A stretch of DNA of 64,000 nucleotides from Photobacterium carnosum (lineage in GTDB: Bacteria; Pseudomonadota; Gammaproteobacteria; Enterobacterales; Vibrionaceae), in contig NZ_NPIB01000026.1 of NCBI RefSeq assembly GCF_002849605.1, positions 1 through 64,000 on the forward strand, in the 5' to 3' direction. The notes under the pieces were generated by a model. It saw nothing but the letters and a program-made list of their open reading frames with translations. It had not been told where the DNA came from and did not search any database. This document shows positions 31,147 through 41,852 of the stretch, piece after piece. Numbering within the stretch: position 1 is the first letter of the stretch; every line of letters starts with the position of its first letter. Made by a program: the position numbers and the translations under genes.

Positions 31147-31617
31147 ATGTATTTAATAGGACAACTAGCAAAATTATGTAATGTCAGTAGTGATACATTA
31201 CGTTTTTATGAAAAGAATGGGTTGATTGAACCTGCGGGTCGAAGTGACAGTGGTTATCGTCTCTACAGTGAGGATGATTTATCACGGGTTAAATTTATTT
31301 TACGGGCGAAAGCGATCGGTTTGAGTCTCGGTGAAATATGTGAGTTATTGGATATTCGACTTGAAGCAAGTCAACATAGTTGTGCTGAAGTTAAAGCGAT
31401 CACGCAGGCTAAATTAGATGAAGTGGATAGTAAAATTGCTGAACTACAACGGATCCGTGGCGCTTTAAAAAAGATCAATGACGCTTGTTGTGGTCATCGT
31501 AATGATGACGCTAGCCATTGCTCTATTCTTGGCGCGTTAAATTACAGCGATGATATGGCGAATCCTGAAGTAAAACCTGAGCCTTGTCATTTAGGTCAAT
31601 GTCATTGTGATGATTAA
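31147..31617 (+). CDS. zntR: MerR-family zinc-responsive regulator ZntR
   Basis: ZntR activates the zinc exporter gene zntA on Zn(II)/Pb(II)/Cd(II). The 156-aa product has the MerR N-terminal winged helix (MYLIGQLAKLCNVSSDTLRFYEK), a long dimerisation helix, and metal ligands at C79, C114, C115 and C125 (SCAEVK, ACCGH, HCSIL); C79/C114/C115 fall at the same positions as in E. coli ZntR. The tail is extended and also rich in Cys/His (PCHLGQCHCDD), about 15 residues longer than E. coli. The ribosome site GAAAGGAC lies 5 nt upstream. Confidence 0.92.
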   Translation: MYLIGQLAKLCNVSSDTLRFYEKNGLIEPAGRSDSGYRLYSEDDLSRVKFILRAKAIGLSLGEICELLDIRLEASQHSCAEVKAITQAKLDEVDSKIAELQRIRGALKKINDACCGHRNDDASHCSILGALNYSDDMANPEVKPEPCHLGQCHCDD

Positions 31618-31747
31618 TCACTTGTCGTATTTTTGACATTATCAATCATATTTTTGATGAATATTTATCGTTAGTGGTTCATTTGAAATTGTGATAGTTT
31701 TTGGGCTTAGAAGATTTGCTTTACCTGTTTAGCAATAAGGAAATTCA

Positions 31748-32029
31748 ATGTTAAAAGTGAATGAATATTTTGATGGCCAAGTAAAATCTGTTGGATTTGA
31801 ATCAGCCGGTGATCATGCCAGTGTTGGTGTGATGGTTGCGGGTGAATATACGTTTTCGACCGCTGCCCCTGAGCGTATGACTGTCGTAAAAGGTGAGCTT
31901 ACCGTAAAACTTCCAGGTCATGTTGATTGGGAAACCTATGGTGCTGGTGATGATTTTGAAGTTCCTGGTGATAGCGCATTCCACGTTAAAGTGACCAAAA
32001 CTACAGCTTACTTATGTGACTACCTATAA
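31748..32029 (+). CDS. ppnP: Pyrimidine/purine nucleoside phosphorylase
   Basis: PpnP (formerly YaiE, DUF1255) is a small cupin that phosphorolyses several nucleosides. The 93-aa product (E. coli 94) is colinear: [33 protein letters not shown], then [16 protein letters not shown]. It is transcribed alone and followed by a strong terminator. Confidence 0.94.
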   Translation: MLKVNEYFDGQVKSVGFESAGDHASVGVMVAGEYTFSTAAPERMTVVKGELTVKLPGHVDWETYGAGDDFEVPGDSAFHVKVTKTTAYLCDYL

Positions 32030-32053
32030 GTTGCCTTAAGCCGATTAGTCAGT

Positions 32054-32086
32054 AAAAAAGCTTCGTTACGACGAAGCTTTTTTTAT
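32054..32086 (+). terminator. Rho-independent terminator after ppnP
   Basis: AAAAAAGCTTCGT / ACGAAGCTTTTTT over a TACG-type loop, with a T run. Confidence 0.93.
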
Positions 32087-32095
32087 GGGTTACGT

Positions 32096-32299
32096 TTAAG
32101 CAGAGTCGCGGCAAATAAGTTTTGGTGCGAGAATTAAACGTTGAATGTCAGTATTATTGTTATTCATTTTTGAAAGTAAGCGCTTACCTGCTTGTTGGCC
32201 AATTTCTCTTACTGGCGAGCTTACAACGGTCAGTGATGGCTGAATTAATGTAGCTTTTGCAATATCATCAAAGCTAATGATTACCTTTGATATGCGACA
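32096..32299 (-). pseudogene. C-terminal fragment of a LacI-family repressor
   Basis: Sixty-seven codons on the minus strand ending in TAA read like the last part of a LacI/GalR sugar-binding domain: VIISFDDIAKATLIQPSLTV corresponds to the family S/G-F-D-D-x-x-x-A-x-x-x-x-P-x-L-T signature, followed by VREIGQQAGKRLLSKM and a terminal LAPKLICRDSA. No start, helix-turn-helix or core domain is present upstream; the frame loses similarity beyond the fragment. It is therefore a relic left between ppnP and the next gene. Confidence 0.75.
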
Positions 32300-32365
32300 T
32301 GTTTGATTTGTTCTTGGTTTAATGTATGTTTTATGTTGTGTCAGTGCAATATAAGGAAGTTACGC

Positions 32366-32533
32366 ATGAATCAGTGCAATAATTGTCAATCATATGATAT
32401 TGAACGAGTACGCCGTAAATTTTATCAACGCTTTTTTATTCGACGTGTTATTCAGTGTCGTCAATGCGATTATGTGCAGAAATTTTTTAAGTACGATTTT
32501 TTAAATAAATCGAATACGGCTGAAAATAAATAA
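32366..32533 (+). CDS. Small zinc-ribbon-like protein
   Basis: A 55-aa ORF with ATAAGGAAG 5 nt before the ATG. It has two CxxC knuckles, CNNC (residues 4-7) and CRQC (about 32-35), separated by a basic/aromatic stretch rich in Arg and Phe (RRKFYQRFFIRR). This pattern suggests a rubredoxin-like zinc ribbon. An upstream in-frame start at 32303 lies in the pseudogene edge and has no ribosome site. I do not recognise the family; the function is unknown. Confidence 0.6.
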   Translation: MNQCNNCQSYDIERVRRKFYQRFFIRRVIQCRQCDYVQKFFKYDFLNKSNTAENK

Positions 32534-32603
32534 TAATGAGCCGCTAAATCACAACGAAATAATAGTGTAATAATATGCTGATTAATCTGTTCTTTCGATA
32601 ACG

Positions 32604-32644
32604 AAAAAGCCCATTTCATCGTGATGATGAAATGGGCTTTTTTA
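32604..32644. terminator. Bidirectional terminator for fis and the zinc-ribbon gene
   Basis: A long stem AAAAAGCCCATTTCATC / GATGAAATGGGCTTTTT with a short loop, and T tracts on both strands. Confidence 0.94.
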
Positions 32645-32665
32645 CAATCATTAAACCAAATTGGT

Positions 32666-32962
32666 TTAGTTCATGCCATATTTCTTTAGTTTCTTACGTA
32701 GCGTACCACGGTTGATACCCATCATGGTTGCAGCGCGAGTTTGGTTACCGCGAGTGTACTGCATAATGGTGTCTAGTAGTGGTTGTTCAACTTCTGCAAG
32801 CACAAGCTCGTACAGATCGTCGACTTCCTGACCATTTAATTGAGCAAGGTAGTTTTTAAGGGATGCCTTCACTGAATCACGTAATGGTTTCTGTGTGATT
32901 TGGTCTTGTGAAGTTACAGTTGTAACTGTTAACGCTTCGGAAGTCAGATTTTGTTCGAACAT
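32666..32962 (-). CDS. fis: DNA-binding protein Fis
   Basis: Fis is the growth-phase nucleoid protein and activator of rRNA promoters. The 98-aa length equals E. coli Fis, and the C-terminal helix-turn-helix [29 protein letters not shown] region differs by only one residue from memory of the E. coli protein. It lies 23 nt after dusB in the dusB-fis operon. Confidence 0.98.
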   Translation of the reverse strand: MFEQNLTSEALTVTTVTSQDQITQKPLRDSVKASLKNYLAQLNGQEVDDLYELVLAEVEQPLLDTIMQYTRGNQTRAATMMGINRGTLRKKLKKYGMN

Positions 32963-32985
32963 AATTCTGTAAGCTCTTCTAGTAT

Positions 32986-33951
32986 TTATGCAACGTTTTC
33001 GAAGTAGCCTTGCAGCGCATCGATTTGCTGTTGAGCATCCTCGAGTGCGTTGAAGGTCCGGCGGAAATCACCTGCTGGTGCATGCTCTTTCAAATACCAA
33101 GACACGTGTTTACGTGCAATGCGTAATCCTAGGTAATCACCATAAAATTGATGAAGTGCCTTAACATGCCCCAACATAATTTCGCTGATTTCGTCTATTG
33201 ACGGTGCAGCGAGGTGTTCACCGGTTGTTAAGTAATGGTGGATTTCTCTAAAAATCCACGGCTTCCCTTGTGCAGGTCGGCCAATCATTAGAGCGTCGGC
33301 ACCCGTATAATCGAGTACAAAGCGTGCTTTCTCCGGGCTATCGATATCACCGTTAGCAATAACTGGGATCGAGATGGCTTGTTTCACCGCTCTAATGTAG
33401 TCATATTCCGCTTCACCTTTGTACATGCAAGCCTTGGTACGTCCATGAAGGGCGAGGGCTTGTATGCCGCATTGTTCGGCGAGTTTGGCTATGTTGACAC
33501 AGTTCCGATTATCGAGATCCCAGCCAGTACGGGTTTTAAGCGTAACGGGAACATCTACTGCGTCCACGACGGTACGAAGAATATCTTCGATAAGGTGGGG
33601 ATATTGCAGTAGTGCAGAACCTGCTAATCGTTTATTTACTTTCTTGGCTGGGCATCCCATATTGATATCGATGATTTGCGCACCGTTTTCAACACTGAAT
33701 TGCGCAGCTTCGGCCATCAATTTTGGATCAGCACCTGCTATCTGAACCGAACGAATCCCTGATTCACCTTCATGAACCATACGATTGAGCGATTTAGACG
33801 TTTTCCAGAGGTCTGGATTCGACGACATCATCTCGCTAACAGCCATGCCTGCGCCGTAGCGAAGGCATAATTCACGAAATGGCCGATCGGTCACACCCGC
33901 CATTGGCGCGACTATCAGTTGGTTTTTAAGTTGATATGGACCGATATGCAA
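32986..33951 (-). CDS. dusB: tRNA-dihydrouridine synthase B
   Basis: DusB reduces U17 of tRNA with FMN and NADPH. With a TTG start at 33951 the product is 321 aa, exactly the E. coli length, and begins (f)[19 protein letters not shown]. Also seen: the catalytic Cys in [23 protein letters not shown] and ANGDI. The frame is open upstream to an ATG at 34071, but those 40 residues match no Dus protein. An AGGTAGAGA sequence precedes the TTG. Start choice is moderate; identity is firm. Confidence 0.92.
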   Translation of the reverse strand: MHIGPYQLKNQLIVAPMAGVTDRPFRELCLRYGAGMAVSEMMSSNPDLWKTSKSLNRMVHEGESGIRSVQIAGADPKLMAEAAQFSVENGAQIIDINMGCPAKKVNKRLAGSALLQYPHLIEDILRTVVDAVDVPVTLKTRTGWDLDNRNCVNIAKLAEQCGIQALALHGRTKACMYKGEAEYDYIRAVKQAISIPVIANGDIDSPEKARFVLDYTGADALMIGRPAQGKPWIFREIHHYLTTGEHLAAPSIDEISEIMLGHVKALHQFYGDYLGLRIARKHVSWYLKEHAPAGDFRRTFNALEDAQQQIDALQGYFENVA

Positions 33952-34127
33952 AATGTCTCTACCTGACTGTGCCAGTAAGGGCGCGCATTTTACGCATTTT
34001 TTACGCTGCTGAAAAGGCCAATAATTGAGCATGATGATTTTGTTTGTCAAAATCGCATGATTTTCAATCAATTGACACTCTAAATTAATTAATAATAATC
34101 AACAGCAGCAACCAATTACCATGATTT

Positions 34128-35012
34128 TTATGCTTTATGACCAGAGATACGACACCATTCTTCGCGTGTCATTACTGGATCTAATGTGATTTCATCGCTG
34201 TAATAGGTCGAAACATCTTCAGCTTGGCTTTCAAGTACACCTGAGATTGCTAGGTCGCCACCATTTTTCACTAAGCTCTTAATCACTGGTGATAATTCAC
34301 GCAATGGACCGGCTAGAATGTTAGCAACAACGACATCTGCTTGAATGCCTTGTGGTTGATCTTGTGGTAGGTATAGCTCTAGATCGCCAGAAACACCATT
34401 GCGTTCAGCGTTATCACGAGAAGCTAAAATAGCTTGTGGGTCGATATCAATACCGATTACTTTTGCTGCGCCTAACTTAAGTGCTGCAATGGATAAAATA
34501 CCTGAACCACAGCCAAAATCGATCACAGTTTTACCGACTAAATCTTGACCGTCTAACCACTCAAGACATAATGATGTAGTTGGGTGAGTACCTGTACCAA
34601 ATGCTAAACCTGGATCTAACAGTACATTGACGGCTTCAGGGTCTGGTGTTTCATGCCAGCTAGGGCAAATCCACAAACGGCGACCAAAACGCATTGGGTG
34701 GAAATTATCCATCCATTCACGTTCCCAATCTTTATCTTCTAACTGCTCGATTTTGTAAGCAAAATCATCAGCAATTAGTGGGCTATTTTTTAGCATGTTC
34801 AGCACGAAATCCATGTCGGCTTCAGCATCATACAAACCAATCACATCAGTATCGCCCCATAAACGGGTTTCGCCTGGCATAGGCTCGAAAACTGGCGTGT
34901 CTTGTGCATCAAGGAAAGTGGCGGATAGAGCACCAGTCTCTTCCATTAGCATGTCGCCAATTGCTTCTGCGTTTTCTGCAGTAGCGTTCAGTTTAATTTG
35001 AATCCAAGGCAT
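34128..35012 (-). CDS. prmA: Ribosomal protein L11 methyltransferase
   Basis: PrmA trimethylates L11 (its substrate rplK is at 8.1 kb here). The 294-aa product (E. coli 293) has the N-terminal substrate domain starting MPWIQIKLN, the linker [20 protein letters not shown], and the SAM motif [20 protein letters not shown]. It follows panF and precedes dusB-fis on the minus strand. Confidence 0.97.
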   Translation of the reverse strand: MPWIQIKLNATAENAEAIGDMLMEETGALSATFLDAQDTPVFEPMPGETRLWGDTDVIGLYDAEADMDFVLNMLKNSPLIADDFAYKIEQLEDKDWEREWMDNFHPMRFGRRLWICPSWHETPDPEAVNVLLDPGLAFGTGTHPTTSLCLEWLDGQDLVGKTVIDFGCGSGILSIAALKLGAAKVIGIDIDPQAILASRDNAERNGVSGDLELYLPQDQPQGIQADVVVANILAGPLRELSPVIKSLVKNGGDLAISGVLESQAEDVSTYYSDEITLDPVMTREEWCRISGHKA

Positions 35013-35106
35013 GGGTTATTCGCTTATTTTGTGACTACTTGAACATAGGGGGCGCAGTCTAGCATGAAATTTCACCAATCCCCATTAGCAGATGCTAAAC
35101 AATCTA

Positions 35107-35144
35107 TAAAAAAAAGAGAGTATCTGCTGATACTCTCTTTTTTA
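35107..35144 (-). terminator. Terminator after panF
   Basis: AAAAAAGAGAGTATC / GATACTCTCTTTTTT with a TGCT loop between panF and prmA; T tracts are present in both directions, and on the minus strand it would end the accBC-yhdT-panF transcript. Confidence 0.88.
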
Positions 35145-35179
35145 TTTTTAGTTATGTTAGCTAAATTAATAGGCAAAAA

Positions 35180-36634
35180 TCAGTTAACGTCGGCGATTTT
35201 CGGTTTATTAGGACGGACATAACTGCCGATAATAAAGGCGATTAGACCTATAATTAATGTCGGCACGATGGCATGCATACCTCCCATATCGGGTTTGCCT
35301 AATGACAGCGCTAGGTAAGTGCTCAGTCCAACAATCATTGATGCAAAAGCGCCAGTTGCAGATGCTTTTTCCCAATAGAGTCCCAATACTAAAGGCCACA
35401 GGAATACAGCTTGTAAGCTACCAAAGGCTAATAAGTTGAGCCAGATGATCATATTCGGTGGGTTCATTGCCGCCACAAAAACCAATGCTGAGAAAATAGC
35501 AGTTACCAATAATGATAATTTAGGTAACTTGGTTTCAGCGGCTTCACCCTCGGCAATTTTAGGATTGATATAATTAATATATAAATCTTTAAGTAAGGTT
35601 GCAGACGCTTGAATTAATTGAGAATCAATGGTCGACATAATTGCTGCCATTGGGCCTGCTAAGAATATTCCTGCAACTGCTGGTGGTAATACTGTCACCA
35701 TTAAGATTGGCATGATCTGATCGGGACTGGCGATATTTGGCACGATAGCGCGGCCTAGCGCACCGGCTAAATGCATTCCAAACATTAGTAGCGCGACCAT
35801 AATAGTACTGATCACCATTCCTTTGTGCAGTGAGCGACTGTCTTTATAAGACATGCAGCGTACTGCGGCGTGAGGTAAACCGATAACCCCAAAACAGACC
35901 AGAATCCAAAAGCTCAGCATAAATGGTTGGCTTAAAAAGTGGTGGGGGCCATAAGGGGAGACTAATGCTGGATCAATACTATGCAGTTTGGTGACGAGAG
36001 CCCCAATACTACCACCAGTATGAACGATCCCAACTAGCAGCGCGATCGTACCAATGATCATCATGATCCCTTGAATGGTATCTGTCATGACTACCGCTCT
36101 AAAGCCACCAATGGTGGTATAGAGGCCGACAGTGATAGCAAATAGCATTAGGCCATGGGTATAAGATAACCCCGTTACTGTTTGTAATAATCGGGCTCCA
36201 CCAACAAATTGGACAACCATGGTGCCAAAAAAGGCCAGTAGTAGTGACAAGGAAGCAAAGATCACCACGCCCTTATGTTGGTAGCGAGCGTATAAAATAT
36301 CATTGAGGGTTAACGCATTATGGCGTCGAGATTCAATCGCAAATTTTTTACCCAGCACACCTAAGGTTAACCATGCTGCGGGAAGTTGGATCATGGCGAG
36401 TAATACCCAGCCTAACCCCATTTTATAAGCGGCACCCGGTCCGCCAATAAAAGTACTAGCACTAGCATAAGTGGCAGCAAGGGTCATTGCTAATACAAAT
36501 CCTCCCATACTGCGGCCACCAACAAGGTATTCAGTAAGAAAGTTACCTTTGCTTTGAAAACGGCGGGTATAAAGTGCGACGCCAAAAACAGCGGCTAAAT
36601 ACAACACTAAAGGAATGATAAGTTGGCTATTCAT
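35180..36634 (-). CDS. panF: Sodium/pantothenate symporter
   Basis: PanF imports pantothenate with Na+ (SLC5/SSS family). The 484-aa product (E. coli 483) has about 12-13 transmembrane segments and the family stretches LVGGRSMGGFVLAMTLAATY, FIGGPGAAYKMGLGWVLLAM and FGVIGLPHAAVRCMSYKDS. It overlaps yhdT by 8 nt. Its substrate is the one used by the CoaX kinase encoded at 4.4 kb. Confidence 0.96.
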   Translation of the reverse strand: MNSQLIIPLVLYLAAVFGVALYTRRFQSKGNFLTEYLVGGRSMGGFVLAMTLAATYASASTFIGGPGAAYKMGLGWVLLAMIQLPAAWLTLGVLGKKFAIESRRHNALTLNDILYARYQHKGVVIFASLSLLLAFFGTMVVQFVGGARLLQTVTGLSYTHGLMLFAITVGLYTTIGGFRAVVMTDTIQGIMMIIGTIALLVGIVHTGGSIGALVTKLHSIDPALVSPYGPHHFLSQPFMLSFWILVCFGVIGLPHAAVRCMSYKDSRSLHKGMVISTIMVALLMFGMHLAGALGRAIVPNIASPDQIMPILMVTVLPPAVAGIFLAGPMAAIMSTIDSQLIQASATLLKDLYINYINPKIAEGEAAETKLPKLSLLVTAIFSALVFVAAMNPPNMIIWLNLLAFGSLQAVFLWPLVLGLYWEKASATGAFASMIVGLSTYLALSLGKPDMGGMHAIVPTLIIGLIAFIIGSYVRPNKPKIADVN

Positions 36635-36908
36635 GTGGTTTATCGTCTGTTATTTCAAGCGGGAGATCGCGGTAAATAAATTTCACCATTAAGGCACACA
36701 GAATGGTAAAAACAATTGGGCCGATAATGCATGACAGTAGAAACCATAATGGGAACCCAAAATAGAGAGTAGGCATGCTGAGATCATTAATGGCGGGGGC
36801 AAACCCATAGGCGGAAACATACCACCAAAGAAAATAAGCTAACGCGAGTCCTATCGCCCAGCGCGCTTCTTTATGCGCTTGACGGTAGCGAGCAGAAAGC
36901 GTTTTCAT
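36627..36908 (-). CDS. yhdT: YhdT family membrane protein (DUF997)
   Basis: A 93-aa protein with two transmembrane segments (about 20-40 and 55-80) and the conserved N-terminal QAHKEARWAIGLALAY and C-terminal MVKFIYRDLPLE. E. coli YhdT always precedes panF and may assist it, but its role is not established. The ATG at 36908 has GGAG 7 nt upstream; the longer frame to 36959 lacks one. Confidence 0.9.
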   Translation of the reverse strand: MKTLSARYRQAHKEARWAIGLALAYFLWWYVSAYGFAPAINDLSMPTLYFGFPLWFLLSCIIGPIVFTILCALMVKFIYRDLPLEITDDKPHE

Positions 36909-37041
36909 GCGGTTTCTCCAGTTATTATTAGTAAAGGACTGATCAGTGATAGTCATCAAAAAAGGGCGCTATTGTGGCAAAAGATAGGGCTTTATGCCAC
37001 GTCTAGTATGCAGCGTATAAAATGTGCTGATGTTCAAAATA

Positions 37042-37071
37042 AAAAAGGCCACCCTTAGGCAGCCTTTTTAA
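37042..37071 (-). terminator. Terminator after accC
   Basis: On the minus strand AAAAAGGC pairs with GCCTTTTTT around a 12-nt loop. It is weaker than the other terminators and may allow readthrough into yhdT-panF. Confidence 0.6.
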
Positions 37072-37086
37072 CGTTAAATAACGTTA

Positions 37087-38430
37087 TTACTGTAAACCAA
37101 GCTTCTTCTCAAGGTAGTGGATGTTAGCACCACCTTTTTTGAAGTTTTCATCAGTCATAATTTCTTGATGAAGTGGAATATTTGTTTTGATACCGTCAAT
37201 GATTAATTCACTTAATGCATTACGCATACGTGAGATCGCAACGTCACGGTTTTCACCATACGCAATCAACTTACCGATCATTGAATCATAGTAAGGCGGG
37301 ACAGTGTAGCCAGTGTAGATGTGTGATTCCCAGCGAATACCCATGCCACCTGGCGAGTGGAAACGCGTGATAGTGCCAGGGCAAGGTAAGAAGCGCACTG
37401 GATCTTCAGCATTAATACGGCATTCAACAGCGTGGCCGCGAATTTGAATGTCTTTTTGGCTAAATGATAATGGTTGACCAGCTGCAATACGTAATTGCTC
37501 TTTAATTAGATCAATACCCGTTATCATTTCAGTGACTGGGTGTTCAACTTGAATACGGGTGTTCATTTCAATGAAGTAGAACTCACCATTTTCATAAAGA
37601 AATTCAAACGTACCAGCGCCACGGTAATTGATTTCTAAACATGCACGCGTACAACGTTCACCGATGTATTTACGCATTTCTTCAGTAATACCTGGTGCTG
37701 GTGCTTCTTCAACCACTTTTTGGTGGCGACGTTGCATTGAACAGTCACGCTCACCTAAATGGATTGCACCACCTTGGCCGTCAGCAAGGATTTGTACTTC
37801 AATATGACGTGGGTTTTCAAGGTATTTTTCCATGTAAACCATGTCATTATTAAAGCAAGATTTTGCTTCCGCACGGGTCATGGCAATCGCTTCAGTCAGT
37901 TCATTTTCAGAACGTACAACACGCATACCACGACCACCGCCGCCACCAGAGGCTTTAATGATAACTGGGTAACCAATACGTTTAGCGAAAGATTTGTTTT
38001 TCGCTTCATCGTCATCAAGTGGACCATCAGAGCCTGGTACACAAGGTACACCGGCTTTTTTCATGGCGCTGATCGCTGAAACTTTATCGCCCATTAGACG
38101 AATAGTTTCTGCTTTAGGGCCAACAAAAACAAAACCTGAACGTTCAACTTGTTCTGCAAAATCAGCATTTTCAGATAGGAAACCGTAGCCAGGGTGAATC
38201 GCTACTGCGCCTGTGATTTCTGCTGCACTGATAATACGAGGAATATTAAGGTAACTATCGATACTACGAGCGGGACCAATACAAACGGATTCATCTGCTA
38301 ATAGTACGTGTTTAAGATCACGGTCAGCGGTTGAGTGAACCGCAACGGTCTTAATACCTAATTCTTTACATGCGCGAAGAATTCGAAGTGCAATTTCACC
38401 TCGATTCGCAATTACTAATTTGTCTAACAT
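37087..38430 (-). CDS. accC: Biotin carboxylase subunit of acetyl-CoA carboxylase
   Basis: AccC carboxylates the biotin on AccB with ATP and bicarbonate. The 447-aa product (E. coli 449) begins [20 protein letters not shown], and has the ATP-grasp glycine loop [31 protein letters not shown], and the catalytic [14 protein letters not shown]. It lies 15 nt after accB. Confidence 0.98.
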   Translation of the reverse strand: MLDKLVIANRGEIALRILRACKELGIKTVAVHSTADRDLKHVLLADESVCIGPARSIDSYLNIPRIISAAEITGAVAIHPGYGFLSENADFAEQVERSGFVFVGPKAETIRLMGDKVSAISAMKKAGVPCVPGSDGPLDDDEAKNKSFAKRIGYPVIIKASGGGGGRGMRVVRSENELTEAIAMTRAEAKSCFNNDMVYMEKYLENPRHIEVQILADGQGGAIHLGERDCSMQRRHQKVVEEAPAPGITEEMRKYIGERCTRACLEINYRGAGTFEFLYENGEFYFIEMNTRIQVEHPVTEMITGIDLIKEQLRIAAGQPLSFSQKDIQIRGHAVECRINAEDPVRFLPCPGTITRFHSPGGMGIRWESHIYTGYTVPPYYDSMIGKLIAYGENRDVAISRMRNALSELIIDGIKTNIPLHQEIMTDENFKKGGANIHYLEKKLGLQ

Positions 38431-38445
38431 AGCCAGGAGCCTCGA

Positions 38446-38907
38446 TTACTCGATGATTACAAGCGGTTGGTCGAATTCAATTGCATCGCCTTCTTGAGCA
38501 AGAATAGCAATAACTTTACCTGCTTTATCTGCTTGAATTTGGTTCATCATTTTCATTGCTTCAACGATACATAGTGTATCGCCAATGTTGACTGATTGAC
38601 CTACTTCAGCAAAGTTCTTTGCTTCTGGGCTTGGTGCACGGTAGAACGTACCGACCATTGGAGAAAGAATTTGATGACCTGGTGCAACAGCAGGCGCTGT
38701 TGGTGCTTGGAATGTTGCAGGTGTTTCCACGACAGGTGCTGCTTGAACAGGTGCAGCCATAGGGGCAACAGCATACTGTTGTGGCATTGCTGATGCAGGC
38801 ACATTACGACTGATTCGAACTGACTCTTCACCTTCAGAAATTTCTAACTCTGCAATACCAGATTCTTCAACCAGTTCAATTAGCTTCTTAATTTTACGAA
38901 TGTCCAT
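38446..38907 (-). CDS. accB: Biotin carboxyl carrier protein
   Basis: AccB carries biotin between AccC and the carboxyltransferase. The 153-aa product has an N-terminal region ending in a Pro/Ala-rich linker (about residues 35-80), then the biotinyl domain with the target Lys in [10 protein letters not shown]. It is biotinylated by BirA (3.4 kb). It lies 26 nt after aroQ. Confidence 0.97.
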   Translation of the reverse strand: MDIRKIKKLIELVEESGIAELEISEGEESVRISRNVPASAMPQQYAVAPMAAPVQAAPVVETPATFQAPTAPAVAPGHQILSPMVGTFYRAPSPEAKNFAEVGQSVNIGDTLCIVEAMKMMNQIQADKAGKVIAILAQEGDAIEFDQPLVIIE

Positions 38908-38933
38908 TATTTTTCTCTTTATATATTGTTCAG

Positions 38934-39386
38934 TTAGCTATCAGCATGCAGGCGATTAACTGCTGCCTGTAGGGCGAATTCATAACCGTCTGGGCCAAGG
39001 CCGCAAATCACTCCAACGGCTTTATCCGATAAGTAAGAGTGATGACGAAAAGGTTCACGTGCGTGAACGTTAGATAAATGTATTTCAATAAACGGAATAG
39101 CAACTCCAAGTAAGGCATCACGAATAGCAATGCTAGTGTGAGTGAAAGCTGCTGGGTTTATTATAATAAAATCCACGTTAGCGTAAGCTTGGTGAATAGC
39201 ATCAATTAACTCATGTTCTGCATTTGATTGAATGTGTTCTAATGTCACACCTAAATCGATGGCTTTAGTCGTTAATTTATGAACCAGTTGCGTCAGTGTT
39301 TGCTGACCATAATGTTCAGGCTCACGTATACCTAGTAAATTTAGGTTAGGTCCATTAATCAATAAAATGCGTTTAATGGTTGGCAT
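38934..39386 (-). CDS. aroQ: 3-dehydroquinate dehydratase, type II
   Basis: AroQ dehydrates 3-dehydroquinate in the shikimate pathway. The 150-aa length is normal. Motifs: [21 protein letters not shown] (general base Tyr in the lid, Arg before it), [17 protein letters not shown], and [20 protein letters not shown]. It heads the aroQ-accB-accC unit, as in many gammaproteobacteria. Confidence 0.97.
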   Translation of the reverse strand: MPTIKRILLINGPNLNLLGIREPEHYGQQTLTQLVHKLTTKAIDLGVTLEHIQSNAEHELIDAIHQAYANVDFIIINPAAFTHTSIAIRDALLGVAIPFIEIHLSNVHAREPFRHHSYLSDKAVGVICGLGPDGYEFALQAAVNRLHADS

Positions 39387-39833
39387 TTTGAGGTCTCATC
39401 ACTTGTTTATAAAGCTAAACTCGAACAACTTATTGCTATCTGCAAGTTGACGTCCATGTGTCCTTTTCTTTACTACCAAACATTAATAGTGAACCAATTA
39501 TAGAGAATTCAACGCAAATCGCAGCAAAATACTGGTCTAATCACCACTTTTTGCGCGAACATGTGTAAGCCGTTATAAGAATGTTAGTAGATGTTAATAC
39601 GTTCATCCTACGTCAATGTAACGTAACTAAGTGCAAGAATTTAGTAATAAAACTGTGTTTTTGTCCGTTATTATTACGGTGTGATAATTGAGCTTAAAAA
39701 AGATGATTTATGTACTTATTTAATAGTGCTATTTCAATAAATATTATCGATATCGAACAGATTAACGCGATACTTTAGCGTTAAGTTGCTTATCCTAAGC
39801 TGAATTCATTTTAAATTATCATTAATAACTGCA
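39387..39833. other. Long untranslated region upstream of aroQ-accBC
   Basis: About 450 nt without a credible gene. On the minus strand a consensus -10 TATAAT (complement of 39497-39502) lies about 110 nt before aroQ, with a poor -35 (TTGCTG, 19 nt away). A long leader before accB genes is known in E. coli, where AccB autoregulates the operon. Nothing else stands out. Confidence 0.4.
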
Positions 39834-39861
39834 TAAAAAAAGACCACGCGCGTGGTCTTTT
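39834..39861 (-). terminator. Terminator after acs
   Basis: AAAAGACCACGCGCGTGGTCTTTT is a nearly loopless inverted repeat; on the minus strand it is followed by a T run. Confidence 0.9.
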
Positions 39862-39902
39862 GATTTCAGTTAAATGGATTTTTTGTTCATCGTTAATCGG
39901 AG

Positions 39903-41852
39903 TTAAAGTAATTGCTGTTTTTCTGCAATCAGTTTATCAACTACACTGGGATCGGCGAGTGTTGAGGTATCACCAAGAGAGCTCGTATCACCCGTAGCAA
40001 TTTTACGTAGAATACGGCGCATAATTTTTCCTGAACGGGTTTTTGGTAATGAATCAGTCCAGTGAAGAAAATCTGGGGTGGCAATGGACCCTATTTCTTT
40101 TCGAACCCAATCTTTGACTTGTTTGTGTAATTCGGCACTTGGATATTCACCGTCATTAAGAGTGATATAAGCATAGATAGCTTGACCTTTTATGGCATGA
40201 GGGACACCGACAATTGCAGCTTCCGCTATTTTATCAAAAGCCACTAGAGCCGACTCAATTTCAGCCGTACCCATACGGTGACCTGAAATATTCAGTACAT
40301 CATCAACACGACCAGTGATCCAGTAATAACCATCTTCGTCGCGACGAGCGCCATCACCAGAGAAATACATGCCGGGAAAGGTTGAGAAGTAGGTTTGTTC
40401 AAAGCGTTCGTGATCGCCCCATAACGTCCGCATTTGTCCCGGCCATGAATCGGTTATCACTAAGTTACCATCAGTGGCGTCTGCTAAAATATTACCTACA
40501 TTATCAACCAGTGCCGGTTGTACACCAAAAAAGGGCCGTGTGGCTGAACCGGGTTTAAGGGCGGTTGCACCAGGAAGTGGGCTGATAAGAATGCCACCTG
40601 TTTCTGTTTGCCACCACGTATCGACAATCGGGCAACGACTATTACCAATGGTGCGGTGATACCATTCCCATGCTTCAGGGTTTATCGGCTCACCGACAGA
40701 TCCCATGATCCGTAATGATGAACGCTTGGTACCTTTGATTGCATCATCGCCTTTGGCCATTAAAGCGCGAATCGCGGTGGGAGCAGTATAGAGAATGTTG
40801 ACTTGGTGTTTATCAACCACTTCGCTCATACGGCTGGTGGATGGATAATTAGGCACACCTTCAAATAAAACGGTGGTCGCGCCATTCGCGAGGGGGCCAT
40901 AAACTAAATAGCTGTGACCTGTGATCCAGCCGACATCGGCAGTACACCAATAGACTTCACCCGGTTGGTAGTCAAAAACATATTTAAAGGTCATGGTGGC
41001 ATAAACCAGATAACCGCCGGTGGTGTGCAATACCCCTTTAGGTTTACCTGTTGAACCTGATGTGTAGAGAATAAACAGCGGATCTTCAGCATTCATTGGT
41101 TCAGGTACACAGTGGTTAGAAGCGACTGCTGTTATTTGGTGCCACCAGACATCACGTTCACTGTGCCATTCAACATTGCCACCGGTGCGTTTAAACACTA
41201 CTACTTTCTCAATACTAGTAACCAGTGGGTTAGCGAGTGCATCATCAACATTTTGCTTTAATGGTACAGCCCTGCCACCACGAACCCCTTCATCGGCGGT
41301 GATCACTACTTTGGCGTTAGAATCAATAATACGTCCAGCAAGGGCTTCTGGGGAAAAACCACCAAAGACGATAGTATGCACAGCGCCTATACGGGTGCAT
41401 GCCAGCATGGCAACGGCGGCTTCTGCGACCATTGGCATGTAGAGACAGACCACATCGCCTTTACGTACGCCTTGGCTTTTGAGGGCATTAGCAAACTGAC
41501 ATACCTGTTGGTAAAGATCGTTATAGGTTAGGGTCGCATCATCATTAGGATCATCACCTTCCCAAATAATCGCCGCTTGATCGCCACGATCAGCCAGATG
41601 GCGATCAATACAATTGGCCGACACATTAAGTTCACCATCTTCAAACCATTTTATGCTGACATGACCACTATCAAATGAGGTGTTTTTTACTTTAGTGTAA
41701 GGGGTGATCCAATCAATGATTTGACCATGTTGACGCCAAAAGCCTTGCGGATTAATCGTTGATTGTTGGTACATCTCACGATATTGGTCGTCGTTAATAT
41801 GAGCACTATTCGCTATTGCACTATCAACTGGATAAATATGAACCTCACTCAT
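39903..41852 (-). CDS. acs: Acetyl-CoA synthetase (AMP-forming)
   Basis: Acs activates acetate to acetyl-CoA via acetyl-AMP and is the high-affinity enzyme of the acetate switch. The 649-aa product (E. coli 652) has [20 protein letters not shown] (AMP-binding P-loop), WWQTETGG, and [11 protein letters not shown], in which K609 matches the lysine acetylated by Pat in Salmonella. AAGGAG lies 7 nt before the ATG. The CrbS/CrbR-like pair 1.7-4.3 kb away is the known type of regulator for this gene in Vibrio. Confidence 0.98.
   Translation of the reverse strand: MSEVHIYPVDSAIANSAHINDDQYREMYQQSTINPQGFWRQHGQIIDWITPYTKVKNTSFDSGHVSIKWFEDGELNVSANCIDRHLADRGDQAAIIWEGDDPNDDATLTYNDLYQQVCQFANALKSQGVRKGDVVCLYMPMVAEAAVAMLACTRIGAVHTIVFGGFSPEALAGRIIDSNAKVVITADEGVRGGRAVPLKQNVDDALANPLVTSIEKVVVFKRTGGNVEWHSERDVWWHQITAVASNHCVPEPMNAEDPLFILYTSGSTGKPKGVLHTTGGYLVYATMTFKYVFDYQPGEVYWCTADVGWITGHSYLVYGPLANGATTVLFEGVPNYPSTSRMSEVVDKHQVNILYTAPTAIRALMAKGDDAIKGTKRSSLRIMGSVGEPINPEAWEWYHRTIGNSRCPIVDTWWQTETGGILISPLPGATALKPGSATRPFFGVQPALVDNVGNILADATDGNLVITDSWPGQMRTLWGDHERFEQTYFSTFPGMYFSGDGARRDEDGYYWITGRVDDVLNISGHRMGTAEIESALVAFDKIAEAAIVGVPHAIKGQAIYAYITLNDGEYPSAELHKQVKDWVRKEIGSIATPDFLHWTDSLPKTRSGKIMRRILRKIATGDTSSLGDTSTLADPSVVDKLIAEKQQLL

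Noticed and set aside
33952..34071. 40-residue N-terminal extension of dusB
   Set aside because: No similarity to DusB proteins; the TTG at 33951 yields exactly the family length.
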